Positions 42,901-49,895 of a DNA stretch of 64,000 bases are shown one piece after another. A model generated the notes under the pieces. It searched no databases. It saw nothing but the letters and a program-made list of their open reading frames with translations, and was not told where the DNA came from. Position 1 is the first letter of the stretch. Each line of letters starts with the position of its first letter. Location of the stretch: NCBI GenBank assembly GCA_900539225.1, contig UQBO01000005.1, forward strand, positions 1 to 64,000, in the 5' to 3' direction. The translations under genes and the position numbers were made by a program. The stretch comes from an uncultured Eubacteriales bacterium. Lineage in GTDB: Bacteria > Bacillota > Clostridia > Tissierellales > Peptoniphilaceae.

Positions 42901-44963
42901 TCTTCAAAATCTACATTTCCTGCTGGACAATGCCAAAATCCCCCGCCATTACCAGCAGAAAGATGATAGTAAGCACCATTTATAGCTTTATTTTGACTAA
43001 TCAATACATGTTCTAACTTTAAAACGTGTGGGACAATAGAAACATAAATTCCTCCGCCCATATTTTCAGACTTATTGTTTAAAAGATAACCACCTTTTAA
43101 TGTAGCAGTCGATGCATTGATATAAATGCCTCCACCTGCACCAGATGTGTTACCATCATTATGAACTTTGGCTATATTTTTATAAATCAGACCACCATTT
43201 TGAGTGTAGTACGCTCCAGCATATTTAATATATTCTTTATAATCAACATTTTGAATATTAGAGTAGTTTACACCATTAGTACCTGTAACATAATTATCAT
43301 TAACAGCAACAGCTCCTCCATGATAAGATTCATTTCCAGCTAATATACCATTATTGAATATAAAATTAGCAAGTGAATCTACATGCACAGCACCGCCATA
43401 GTTTTCTGTCTCTGGTTCTAAGTTGGCATACAATGGACCTTTATTATTGGCAATAAGACCTCCATTCATTGTAAATAGAGCTTTAATTCTTTTACCATTT
43501 TTATTTCCAAAGATTTTTCCTAAAAAGACACCACCTACTGGTGCTTCGTTATTGTCAATACTTCCACCATTTAAAGTAAACTCCCCGCCTTCATCAATAT
43601 AAACAGCTCCAGCTGCATTAAATGTTGAATGTCCTTTAGAGATGTTTCTATTAGAAGTAATTCTACCTCCATTCATTGTAAACTTGGCATCTTCATGCAC
43701 ATAAATAGGTGCAGAATTAGTGCGTTCGTTATTGCTATTAGCAATAAATCCTCCATTCATAGTAAGTTCACCAGATACATCAATTATCGATCCATTTGTT
43801 ATTTCAGTTTTTACATCTTTATTTCCATCGATAAATAATGGGTCTTTATTATCTTTACCTAAAGTTAACTTAGCTCCTTTTTCAACTTTAAATAGTGTCG
43901 CCTTAAAAGCTTCAGCTCTTTTTAAAATAACTTCAACATTTGGCAATGGATTTTTATTTAAATCTGTATCTTCAAGAGCTTTTTCGCCTTTAGCTTCTGC
44001 TTCTTTAACAAGCTCTTGCCTTCTTGCCATGTCGTCATTTTCATCAGGCATAGTTATTTTATCTTCGCCAATTGGTGTAACTTGATTTTTTGCTTTACTT
44101 CTATTAGCACCAGAGGTTAATACAATGATTTTCTTTTCGCCTATAATTATAGTATCTGTTATTTCAAAGCTTTGTGTTATAACTATAGTTGTTTCAACAC
44201 CATCTTGAGCATTGTTAATAGCTTCAACTAACTCTTCAAACGATCCAACTTCAACTCTATTAGGATCAGCTTCTTCTGGTCCTGCACCTAAAGGAGTAAG
44301 CTTATCTGGATCTAAGACTGTACCAACTTCAAGCTCCTTTGCATCTGCATTTGCTTCAGCATTTTCGCCTTCTTCAGCTTTTTCACCAGCTTTTTCTTCT
44401 GTACCTTCTTTAGCTTTTTCTTCGTCTGTTATAGCATCAGCATCTTTATTTTCGTCTTTTTTCTTTTCTTCTTCTGGCTTTAATTCTGCTTCAGCATCTT
44501 TCTTATCATCTGGATTTACTTCTTCAGATTTCTTTTCATCTGGATTTGTTTCTTCAGACTTATTATCTTCTTCGTTAGCCTTTTCTTCAGCTGCTTCTTC
44601 TGATTTTGTTTCTTCTTTTGCATCGGAAGGCTTTTTGTCTTCAGGCTCTACAACCTTGTCTGTATCTATATTAGAGCTTGGTACCCCCCCCATGTCGACA
44701 TTTTCTACATCTGTTTTTGTAGTTTTGTCTTCAATAGGAGCGCTCGCTTCTTTATTTCCTTCCTCTACAATTTCTTCTTTCTCTTCATCTTTTACTTCTT
44801 CAGCTGTATTTCCTCCCTCAATAGCTTTGGGAGCTTCTTCAGAAATTACTGTCTTTGGCTCTTCTGTCTTAACTGTGTCTTCATCCATCGCCATGACGTT
44901 TACACCTGCAAAGATAACTAAGCTTAGTATCATTGTTAGTATAATCACGTTTAATTTCTTCAT
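39966..44963 (-). CDS. giant LPXTG-like surface protein with beta-helix and Cna_B domains
   Basis: A 1665-residue cell-wall protein. Signal peptide 1-25; low-complexity E/K/A region about 30-205; a pectin-lyase-like beta-helix about 215-795 built from repeats such as TMNGGLIANN; four Cna_B-like domains starting near 814, 1074, 1336 and 1502. Cna_B domains carry Lys in 'V.K.W', Glu in YTVKE and Asn in IVN, the triad for internal isopeptide bonds; the second and third are less regular. A P/E-rich wall spanner leads to the sorting signal VIPKTG (about 1630), a hydrophobic segment and a positive tail. An adhesin role is inference. An 8-base G run lies at codons 91-93. ATG after AAGGAGGGAG. Confidence 0.85.
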   Translation of the reverse strand: MKKLNVIILTMILSLVIFAGVNVMAMDEDTVKTEEPKTVISEEAPKAIEGGNTAEEVKDEEKEEIVEEGNKEASAPIEDKTTKTDVENVDMGGVPSSNIDTDKVVEPEDKKPSDAKEETKSEEAAEEKANEEDNKSEETNPDEKKSEEVNPDDKKDAEAELKPEEEKKKDENKDADAITDEEKAKEGTEEKAGEKAEEGENAEANADAKELEVGTVLDPDKLTPLGAGPEEADPNRVEVGSFEELVEAINNAQDGVETTIVITQSFEITDTIIIGEKKIIVLTSGANRSKAKNQVTPIGEDKITMPDENDDMARRQELVKEAEAKGEKALEDTDLNKNPLPNVEVILKRAEAFKATLFKVEKGAKLTLGKDNKDPLFIDGNKDVKTEITNGSIIDVSGELTMNGGFIANSNNERTNSAPIYVHEDAKFTMNGGRITSNRNISKGHSTFNAAGAVYIDEGGEFTLNGGSIDNNEAPVGGVFLGKIFGNKNGKRIKALFTMNGGLIANNKGPLYANLEPETENYGGAVHVDSLANFIFNNGILAGNESYHGGAVAVNDNYVTGTNGVNYSNIQNVDYKEYIKYAGAYYTQNGGLIYKNIAKVHNDGNTSGAGGGIYINASTATLKGGYLLNNKSENMGGGIYVSIVPHVLKLEHVLISQNKAINGAYYHLSAGNGGGFWHCPAGNVDFEDFNSVYIFDNDASSGGKDIFTHGKKDNYSISNGESFDYPKFLTNISPITEKGNIIKYLYDGKEVPEWMYHTDKAVSLQAIYDAQTKNEAWTNSNLFIMGNTALKGAGIGSNANTTPPGKTGDYEITIDKKWHKSIPEDKKPKSICVDLFIGDAKYGEVELNKANGWIAKFKNLPFTAEELMKKKISYSIKERNDDFYSVIDETLNSLEVERVFAGEKYPNDDNAINFDMPPHKQMDYKIVFIHKDKNGHEISREDIKIDYKEDKEKWTGLVKDMLLDKLKDLKDVKITYHSYDKAYEPSDAWVGLGYNGLTADSNWWDDEGPWHEAYILEKEDGTVEIQLPYLWTQYMGNPDGTTDNYSENTNGYKLALVPNHRFTITNYPYSEIPVVKKWDESIEEKDIPDSVKVYLLKDGKRVKDKDGNDRYVILSKDNGWKGNFDKLPFFELDGMGFEKYWVKEDSEIFIPLVTRKENSILNIRVERDKDSDKYLIYKDYTGGYFRIKYIPFEVHYIYKVGNKEVKEVYTKKLEPYRVDGWDWHLDTVIKDIVMNGKFKDSDIEIKMYYDENGKPFPRNLGQYEANWDGDIVTNDDPYVLKLVEENGKLVLYVPKLTDVGDDYNLFYVKPYTEEGKKYFELTNYYQPKHRIEVEKVWDTENTESIPKNLKIKIKGKYVDKDITLTPEEWKYFEEFLGKGVLSANNYEFTEEDLEKFDGKQSIETTMEFDAKDKTVKFFGADKKELTKDEFLKMIQGKNYTFELKEAVEDKAEVELKYDEDGNIIIVYPVDVVITEVAKVTFTNTEKPEEPPTPETKTITVRVNKVWQALGETRDIQVELYINGEASGKILTLNAANGWSASFINLDLEDESGRRYTYTVKEVGENDNIYNIDDRKFEVSYSGDMYEGFTIVNKEVPPEEPEEPQEPEEEEPHEPEEPEEEKPEEPDKHVIPKTGVSEDVLGIFLALMILLGLVYIKKKYIVEKSK
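44684..44691 (-). repeat. G8 homopolymer tract in the first giant surface-protein gene
   Basis: Eight G in a row on the coding strand (Met-Gly-Gly-Val, codons about 90-94). In this AT-rich sequence only one other G8 tract was noticed, in the paralogous gene at 61097. Slippage of one base would truncate the protein soon after the signal peptide. Confidence 0.8.
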
Positions 44964-45012
44964 TTCTCTCCCTCCTTTCTTTTTATATTTTTTGCAAAGA
45001 TATAACCTTGCA

Positions 45013-45033
45013 TACTCAAAATTTATTTGAGTA
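45013..45033. promoter_or_regulatory. inverted repeat at the transcript start of the first giant surface protein
   Basis: TACTCAAA and TTTGAGTA, 5-bp spacer, six bases downstream of the -10 element. Confidence 0.5.
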
Positions 45034-45038
45034 CTATT

Positions 45039-45067
45039 ATTATATACCTACATAAAGTAAATTGCAA
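45039..45067 (-). promoter_or_regulatory. promoter of the first giant surface protein
   Basis: TTGCAA (45062-45067), 17 bp, TATAAT (45039-45044) on the minus strand. The leader is about 70 nt. Confidence 0.75.
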
Positions 45068-45111
45068 TGATTTTCAATCAAATCATATACATTTTTAAAA
45101 ACGCACACAAA

Positions 45112-45135
45112 AAAGAGAGCCTTCCAGCTCTCTTT
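45112..45135 (-). terminator. intrinsic terminator of the str operon (after tuf)
   Basis: AAAGAGAGC pairs with GCTCTCTTT around a 6-nt loop and is followed by a T-run on the minus strand. Confidence 0.88.
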
Positions 45136-45164
45136 AAGGATTTATATAACTATATCAATCGAAA

Positions 45165-46358
45165 TTATTCGATAATTTCAGTTACAACTCCGGCTCCTAC
45201 TGTTCTACCGCCTTCTCTGATAGCGAACTTAAGTCCTTTTTCAATAGCGATAGGTGTGATAAGTTCGATGTTAAATCTAGCGTTATCACCAGGCATTACC
45301 ATTTCTACTCCGTCTTCTAGTGTGATGTTACCAGTAACGTCTGTAGTTCTGAAATAGAATTGTGGTCTGTAACCGTTGAAGAATGGAGTATGACGTCCAC
45401 CTTCTTCTTTAGTTAGAACGTAAACTTCTGCTTTAAATTTAGTGTGTGGTTTGATTGTCTTAGGTGCAGCAAGTACTTGACCTCTTTCGATTTCGTCTCT
45501 TTGAACACCTCTTAGTAATAGACCTACGTTATCTCCAGCTTCTGCTACGTCTAGTAGCTTGTGGAACATTTCAACGCCTGTTACTACTACGTCTCTTACT
45601 TCGTTTGTTAAACCAACTAGTTCAACTGTATCTCCTACCTTAACTGTACCTCTTTCTACTCTACCTGTAGCAACTGTACCTCTACCAGTGATTGAGAAGA
45701 TGTCTTCTACTGGCATTAGGAATGGTTGGTCTGTAGCTCTTTCTGGTTGAGGGATGTATTCGTCAACTTCTTCCATAAGTTTAATAATCTTGTCTCCCCA
45801 TTCTCCGTCTGGATCTTCTAGAGCCTTAAGAGCTGAACCTACAACGATAGGAGTGTTATCTCCGTCGAAGTCGTATTCGTTAAGTAGTTCTCTAACTTCC
45901 ATTTCAACTAATTCGATTAGTTCTGGGTCGTCTACTTGGTCTTCTTTGTTTAGGAATACTGCAATCTTAGGAACACCAACTTGTCTTGCAAGTAGGATAT
46001 GTTCTCTTGTTTGAGGCATTGGACCGTCTGCAGCTGATACTACTAGGATAGCGCCGTCCATTTGAGCAGCACCTGTAATCATGTTCTTAACATAGTCGGC
46101 GTGACCTGGGCAGTCAACGTGAGCGTAGTGTCTTTTTGGTGTTTCGTATTCAACGTGTGAAGTACTGATTGTTATACCTCTAGCTCTTTCTTCTGGAGCC
46201 TTATCGATGTTTGCGTAGTCTACGAATTCACCGCTACCGTATCTCTTGTTTAGTACTAATGTTATAGCTGCTGTTAATGTTGTTTTACCGTGGTCAACGT
46301 GACCGATTGTACCAATGTTAACATGTGGTTTTGTTCTTTCATATTTTTGTTTAGCCAT
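45165..46358 (-). CDS. tuf: elongation factor Tu
   Basis: A 397-residue GTPase that delivers aminoacyl-tRNA to the ribosome. G1 GHVDHGKTT, G3 DCPGHADY, G4 in FLNKEDQVDD (the usual NKCD position is NKED), C-terminus EGGRTVGAGVVTEI. Full length. Last gene of the str operon, 19 bp after fusA. ATG after TAGGAGG. Confidence 0.97.
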   Translation of the reverse strand: MAKQKYERTKPHVNIGTIGHVDHGKTTLTAAITLVLNKRYGSGEFVDYANIDKAPEERARGITISTSHVEYETPKRHYAHVDCPGHADYVKNMITGAAQMDGAILVVSAADGPMPQTREHILLARQVGVPKIAVFLNKEDQVDDPELIELVEMEVRELLNEYDFDGDNTPIVVGSALKALEDPDGEWGDKIIKLMEEVDEYIPQPERATDQPFLMPVEDIFSITGRGTVATGRVERGTVKVGDTVELVGLTNEVRDVVVTGVEMFHKLLDVAEAGDNVGLLLRGVQRDEIERGQVLAAPKTIKPHTKFKAEVYVLTKEEGGRHTPFFNGYRPQFYFRTTDVTGNITLEDGVEMVMPGDNARFNIELITPIAIEKGLKFAIREGGRTVGAGVVTEIIE

Positions 46359-46377
46359 TTTTTACCTCCTATAAAAA

Positions 46378-48444
46378 TTATTTATTACCAATGACTTTAT
46401 CTAATATACTGTTTGGAACTGGATCGTAGTGATCGAATTGCATTGAGTAGTTAGCTCTACCTTGTGTGTTACTTCTAAGGCTTGTTGCGTATCCAAACAT
46501 TTCTGAAAGTGGAACGAATGCTTTTACATGTTGAGCTCCGTTATCAAGTTCCATACCTTCTATTCTACCTCTTCTTGAGTTCAAGTCGCCAATTACGTCT
46601 CCCATGTATTCTTCTGGTGTAGTAACTTCAACTTTCATCATAGGTTCAAGTAGGGTAGGTGTTGCTTTCTTAAGTGCATCTTTAATTGCCATAGAACCAG
46701 CAATCTTAAATGCCATTTCCGATGAGTCGACTTCGTGGTATGAACCATCGTATAGTGTAACTTTTACGTCAAGTACTGGGTATCCAGCGATAACACCTGA
46801 TTGTAGTGCTTCTTGTATACCTTGGTCAACTGGTCCGATGTATTCTTTTGGAATAGCTCCACCAACGATTGCGTTAACAAATTCGTAACCCTTTCCTGCT
46901 GGTTGTGGTTCGATTTTGATTCTTGCGTGACCGTATTGTCCACGACCACCTGATTGTTTAACGTATTTACCTTCGCCTTCTGCAGCAGTCTTAATTGATT
47001 CTTTGTATGCAACTTGTGGATTACCAACGTTTGCTTCTACTTTGAACTCTCTTAATAGTCTGTCTACAATGATTTCTAGGTGAAGTTCACCCATGCCGGC
47101 GATGATTGTTTGACCTGTTTCCTCATCTGTATATGTCTTAAATGTTGGGTCTTCTTCAGCAAGCTTAAGTAGTGCTTGAGTCATCTTATCTTGTGAAGCT
47201 TTTGTCTTAGGTTCGATTGCAACATCGATAACTGGTTCTGGGAACACCATATCTTCTAGTATGATCGGTTTGTCTTCAGCACAAAGTGTATCACCTGTAC
47301 CAGTTAATTTCAATCCTACTATTGCAACGATTGATCCTGCGTAAGCTTCTTCTATTTCTTCTCTCTTGTCAGCGTGCATTAATACAATACGTCCGATTCT
47401 TTCTCTCTTACCCTTTGATGAGTTAAATACATAAGAACCGCTCTTTAGAACGCCTGAGTAGATTCTTGCATAAGCAAGTTTACCTACGAATGGGTCTGTA
47501 ACTATCTTAAATGCTAATGCTGCTAGTGGAGCATCATCTGCTGCTGGTCTTTCAACTACTTCTCCTTCTCTGTCTGTACCAGTAACTGCTGGTATATCGA
47601 TAGGTGATGGTAGATAGTCAACTATAGCATCTAGAAGGAATTGTACACCTTTGTTCTTGTATGCACTACCGCATAGAACTGGTGTTACTTGGTTTGCAAC
47701 GCATTCTCTTCTTAATACTTTTTTTATCATTTCGTTAGGAACGTCCTCACCATTTAAGTAAAGTTCCATAACTTCTTCGTCGAAATCAGCGATTTCTTCG
47801 ATCATTTCTTCTCTATATTTTTGAGCTGTTTCTACTAGATCTTCTGGGATATCTGATTCTTGAATGATAGTTCCTAGATCGTCTTCGTATAATTCAGCTT
47901 TCATTGCGATTAGGTCTATGATACCTCTAAATGTATCTTCTTTACCTATTGGTAATTGAACAGCTATTGGATGAGCGTTTAATCTTTCTCTCATCATCTT
48001 TAGTGTTCTGTCAAAGTTTGCACCTACGACGTCCATTTTATTAACAAATGCAAGTCTAGGTACACCGTATTTGTCTGCTTGACGCCATACAGTCTCGCTT
48101 TGAGGTTCAACTCCCCCTTTAGCGTCGTATAAAGCAACCGCACCGTCTAGAACTCTTAGGGAACGTTCAACTTCAACTGTAAAGTCAACGTGGCCCGGTG
48201 TATCTATAATATTGATTCTGTGGTTTTTCCAGTAACATGTTGTTGCTGCTGAACCGATAGTGATACCTCTTTCTTGCTCTTGAACCATGAAGTCCATGGT
48301 AGCAGCGCCTTCGTGAGTTTCTCCTATCTTATGAATCTTTCCTGTATAATAAAGAATTCTTTCTGTTGTGGTTGTTTTACCTGCGTCAATGTGCGCCATA
48401 ATACCGATGTTTCTGACATCTTTTAGTGCAATTTCTCTTGGCAC
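46378..48444 (-). CDS. fusA: elongation factor G
   Basis: A 688-residue translocase. G1 AHIDAGKTTT, switch II DTPGHVDF, G4 NKMD, C-terminus YSMQFDHYDPVP. This is the housekeeping copy by its position between rpsG and tuf. A second, divergent EF-G is at 35536-37605. Start at ATG 48444 (MPREIALKDVRNIG). Confidence 0.97.
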   Translation of the reverse strand: MPREIALKDVRNIGIMAHIDAGKTTTTERILYYTGKIHKIGETHEGAATMDFMVQEQERGITIGSAATTCYWKNHRINIIDTPGHVDFTVEVERSLRVLDGAVALYDAKGGVEPQSETVWRQADKYGVPRLAFVNKMDVVGANFDRTLKMMRERLNAHPIAVQLPIGKEDTFRGIIDLIAMKAELYEDDLGTIIQESDIPEDLVETAQKYREEMIEEIADFDEEVMELYLNGEDVPNEMIKKVLRRECVANQVTPVLCGSAYKNKGVQFLLDAIVDYLPSPIDIPAVTGTDREGEVVERPAADDAPLAALAFKIVTDPFVGKLAYARIYSGVLKSGSYVFNSSKGKRERIGRIVLMHADKREEIEEAYAGSIVAIVGLKLTGTGDTLCAEDKPIILEDMVFPEPVIDVAIEPKTKASQDKMTQALLKLAEEDPTFKTYTDEETGQTIIAGMGELHLEIIVDRLLREFKVEANVGNPQVAYKESIKTAAEGEGKYVKQSGGRGQYGHARIKIEPQPAGKGYEFVNAIVGGAIPKEYIGPVDQGIQEALQSGVIAGYPVLDVKVTLYDGSYHEVDSSEMAFKIAGSMAIKDALKKATPTLLEPMMKVEVTTPEEYMGDVIGDLNSRRGRIEGMELDNGAQHVKAFVPLSEMFGYATSLRSNTQGRANYSMQFDHYDPVPNSILDKVIGNK

Positions 48445-48462
48445 AAGTTTTCCCCCTTATTA

Positions 48463-48933
48463 TTAATATCTATAATGTGCAAATGCTTTATTTGCTTCAG
48501 CCATTCTGTGAACTTCTTCTCTCTTCTTAACAGAAGCTCCTTGACCGTTGGCTGCGTCCATCAACTCTTTTGCTAATCTTTCAGTCATTGTCTTTTCTCC
48601 TCTTGCTCTGGAGTATTGTACAAGCCATCTTATTGCTAGAGTTTGTCTTCTTTCAGGTCTTACTTCCAATGGAACTTGGTAGTTGGCACCACCAATACGT
48701 CTTGCCTTAACTTCTAGTACTGGCATGATGTTATTCATAGCCTTGTAGAAGTGTTCAAGAGCGTCTTCACCTGTCTTTTCTGCAACTATATCAAATGCCC
48801 CGTAAACTATGCTTTGAGCTAAGCCTTTTTTGCCGTCTAGCATGATTGAGTTTATTAACTTTGTTACTACAACATCATTGTATCTTGCGTCAGGCATTAC
48901 TTCACGTTTAGGCACGTGTCCTTTTCTTGGCAC
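48463..48933 (-). CDS. rpsG: 30S ribosomal protein S7
   Basis: A 156-residue protein that nucleates 16S rRNA 3' domain assembly. MPRKGHVPKREVMPDARY at the start and the conserved QVPLEVRPERRQTLAIRW in the middle. Normal length. The 124-bp spacer to rpsL (48934-49057) contains small stems and is long enough for S7 autoregulation as in E. coli. That role is inference. Confidence 0.97.
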   Translation of the reverse strand: MPRKGHVPKREVMPDARYNDVVVTKLINSIMLDGKKGLAQSIVYGAFDIVAEKTGEDALEHFYKAMNNIMPVLEVKARRIGGANYQVPLEVRPERRQTLAIRWLVQYSRARGEKTMTERLAKELMDAANGQGASVKKREEVHRMAEANKAFAHYRY

Positions 48934-49057
48934 TTTTTCTTCCCTCCTTAACTATCTTAGTAGATTCATTGGTACTCGGCAAATCTCTAAAAGCCGTCTA
49001 GCGCCAAAATGCTCTTCATCTATTTAATGCTTTGCATTTCAACGACTAAAATTGTTT

Positions 49058-49480
49058 TTACTTCTTTTCTTCTTTAGGTTTCTTAGAACCGTATTTAGAC
49101 CTACTTTGTCTTCTGTTTTCAACTCCGGCTGTATCTAGTGTACCTCTAATTATGTGGTAACGTACGCCGGGAAGGTCTCTTACTCTTCCACCTCTTATAA
49201 GAACAACACTGTGTTCTTGTAAGTTGTGACCAATTCCTGGAATGTAAGCTGAAACTTCATATCCATTAACTAGTCTAACTTTAGCAACTTTTCTTAAGGC
49301 AGAGTTTGGCTTCTTAGGTGTAACTGTCTTTACAGCAACACATACTCCTCTTTTTTGAGGAGCATTTACTAAAGATTGTTTCTTCTTAAGTGAGTTATAA
49401 GTTGTATCTAAAGCTGGTGATTTAGATTTGTAAACTACTTTTGATCTTCCTTTTTTGATCAATTGATTAATCGTTGGCAT
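49058..49480 (-). CDS. rpsL: 30S ribosomal protein S12
   Basis: A 140-residue decoding-centre protein of the Firmicutes length class. PKKPNSALRK keeps both lysines of the first streptomycin loop. The second loop reads GGRVRDLPGVRYH, so the usual Lys (88 in E. coli with Met, 101 in Bacillus) is Arg (codon AGA). The segment before TPKKP (GVCVAVKTV) also departs from the common GVCTRV form. The start is taken as the second of two ATGs (MPTINQL). Confidence 0.95.
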   Translation of the reverse strand: MPTINQLIKKGRSKVVYKSKSPALDTTYNSLKKKQSLVNAPQKRGVCVAVKTVTPKKPNSALRKVAKVRLVNGYEVSAYIPGIGHNLQEHSVVLIRGGRVRDLPGVRYHIIRGTLDTAGVENRRQSRSKYGSKKPKEEKK

Positions 49481-49504
49481 CAAAGCACCTCCTTACATAA
49501 AAAT

Positions 49505-49747
49505 TTATTTTAATAAAGCAGCGGCAGCTGCATTTATCTCAATACCACAGAGTTTTCCAAGCTCTTCTTTTGTGTTTATATAAACAATATCAACAGAATT
49601 TTTACTTGCCTCTTCTTCGATAAGCGTCTTTATGTCCTTATCTGCATCAAGAGCGATAAAAACCTGTTTGAAGAGATCGGATTTTAGCCCCCTTGTTACC
49701 TGTTTAAAGCCTACTACGCAATTCGGCCCCAAGGTGTCGGTATCCAT
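49505..49747 (-). CDS. L7Ae-family ribosome-associated protein (YbxF-like)
   Basis: An 80-residue kink-turn RNA-binding protein. GLKSDLFKQVFIALDAD and ELGKLCGIEINAAAAAL are the family core. The start is ATG at 49747 because AAAGGAGG stands before it; the longer frame runs into the promoter. Position between rpoC and rpsL matches Bacillus ybxF (rplGB). It is the first gene of the str operon here. Confidence 0.88.
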   Translation of the reverse strand: MDTDTLGPNCVVGFKQVTRGLKSDLFKQVFIALDADKDIKTLIEEEASKNSVDIVYINTKEELGKLCGIEINAAAAALLK

Positions 49748-49799
49748 TAAGCATCCTCCTTTAGCTCTATTAATAGCGTGAACTTTCACACATAAGAGA

Positions 49800-49828
49800 A
49801 TTGTACCACGCATTACGGAAAAAGTCAA
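49800..49828 (-). promoter_or_regulatory. promoter of the str operon
   Basis: TTGACT (49823-49828), 17 bp, TACAAT (49800-49805) on the minus strand. The -35 element is inside the 3' arm of the rpoC terminator stem. Confidence 0.78.
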
Positions 49829-49865
49829 GATATTTTTCGTTAAATTTAGGTAAAATATCTTGACT
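49823..49865 (-). terminator. intrinsic terminator of rpoBC
   Basis: A perfect 14-bp stem (AGTCAAGATATTTT and its complement) with a 15-nt loop, followed by TTTTC on the minus strand, about 30 bp after the rpoC stop. Confidence 0.8.
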
Positions 49866-49895
49866 GTCTCCACTTATATTTATTTTTTAAATATA

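Noticed and set aside
44212..45030. 272-residue Ser/Phe-rich frame on the plus strand
   Set aside because: It is the antisense shadow of the E/K-rich low-complexity start of the giant surface protein; such codons give long open antisense frames.
49748..49873. Longer start for the L7Ae-like protein (42 more residues)
   Set aside because: The extension crosses the str promoter, whereas AAAGGAGG precedes the ATG at 49747.
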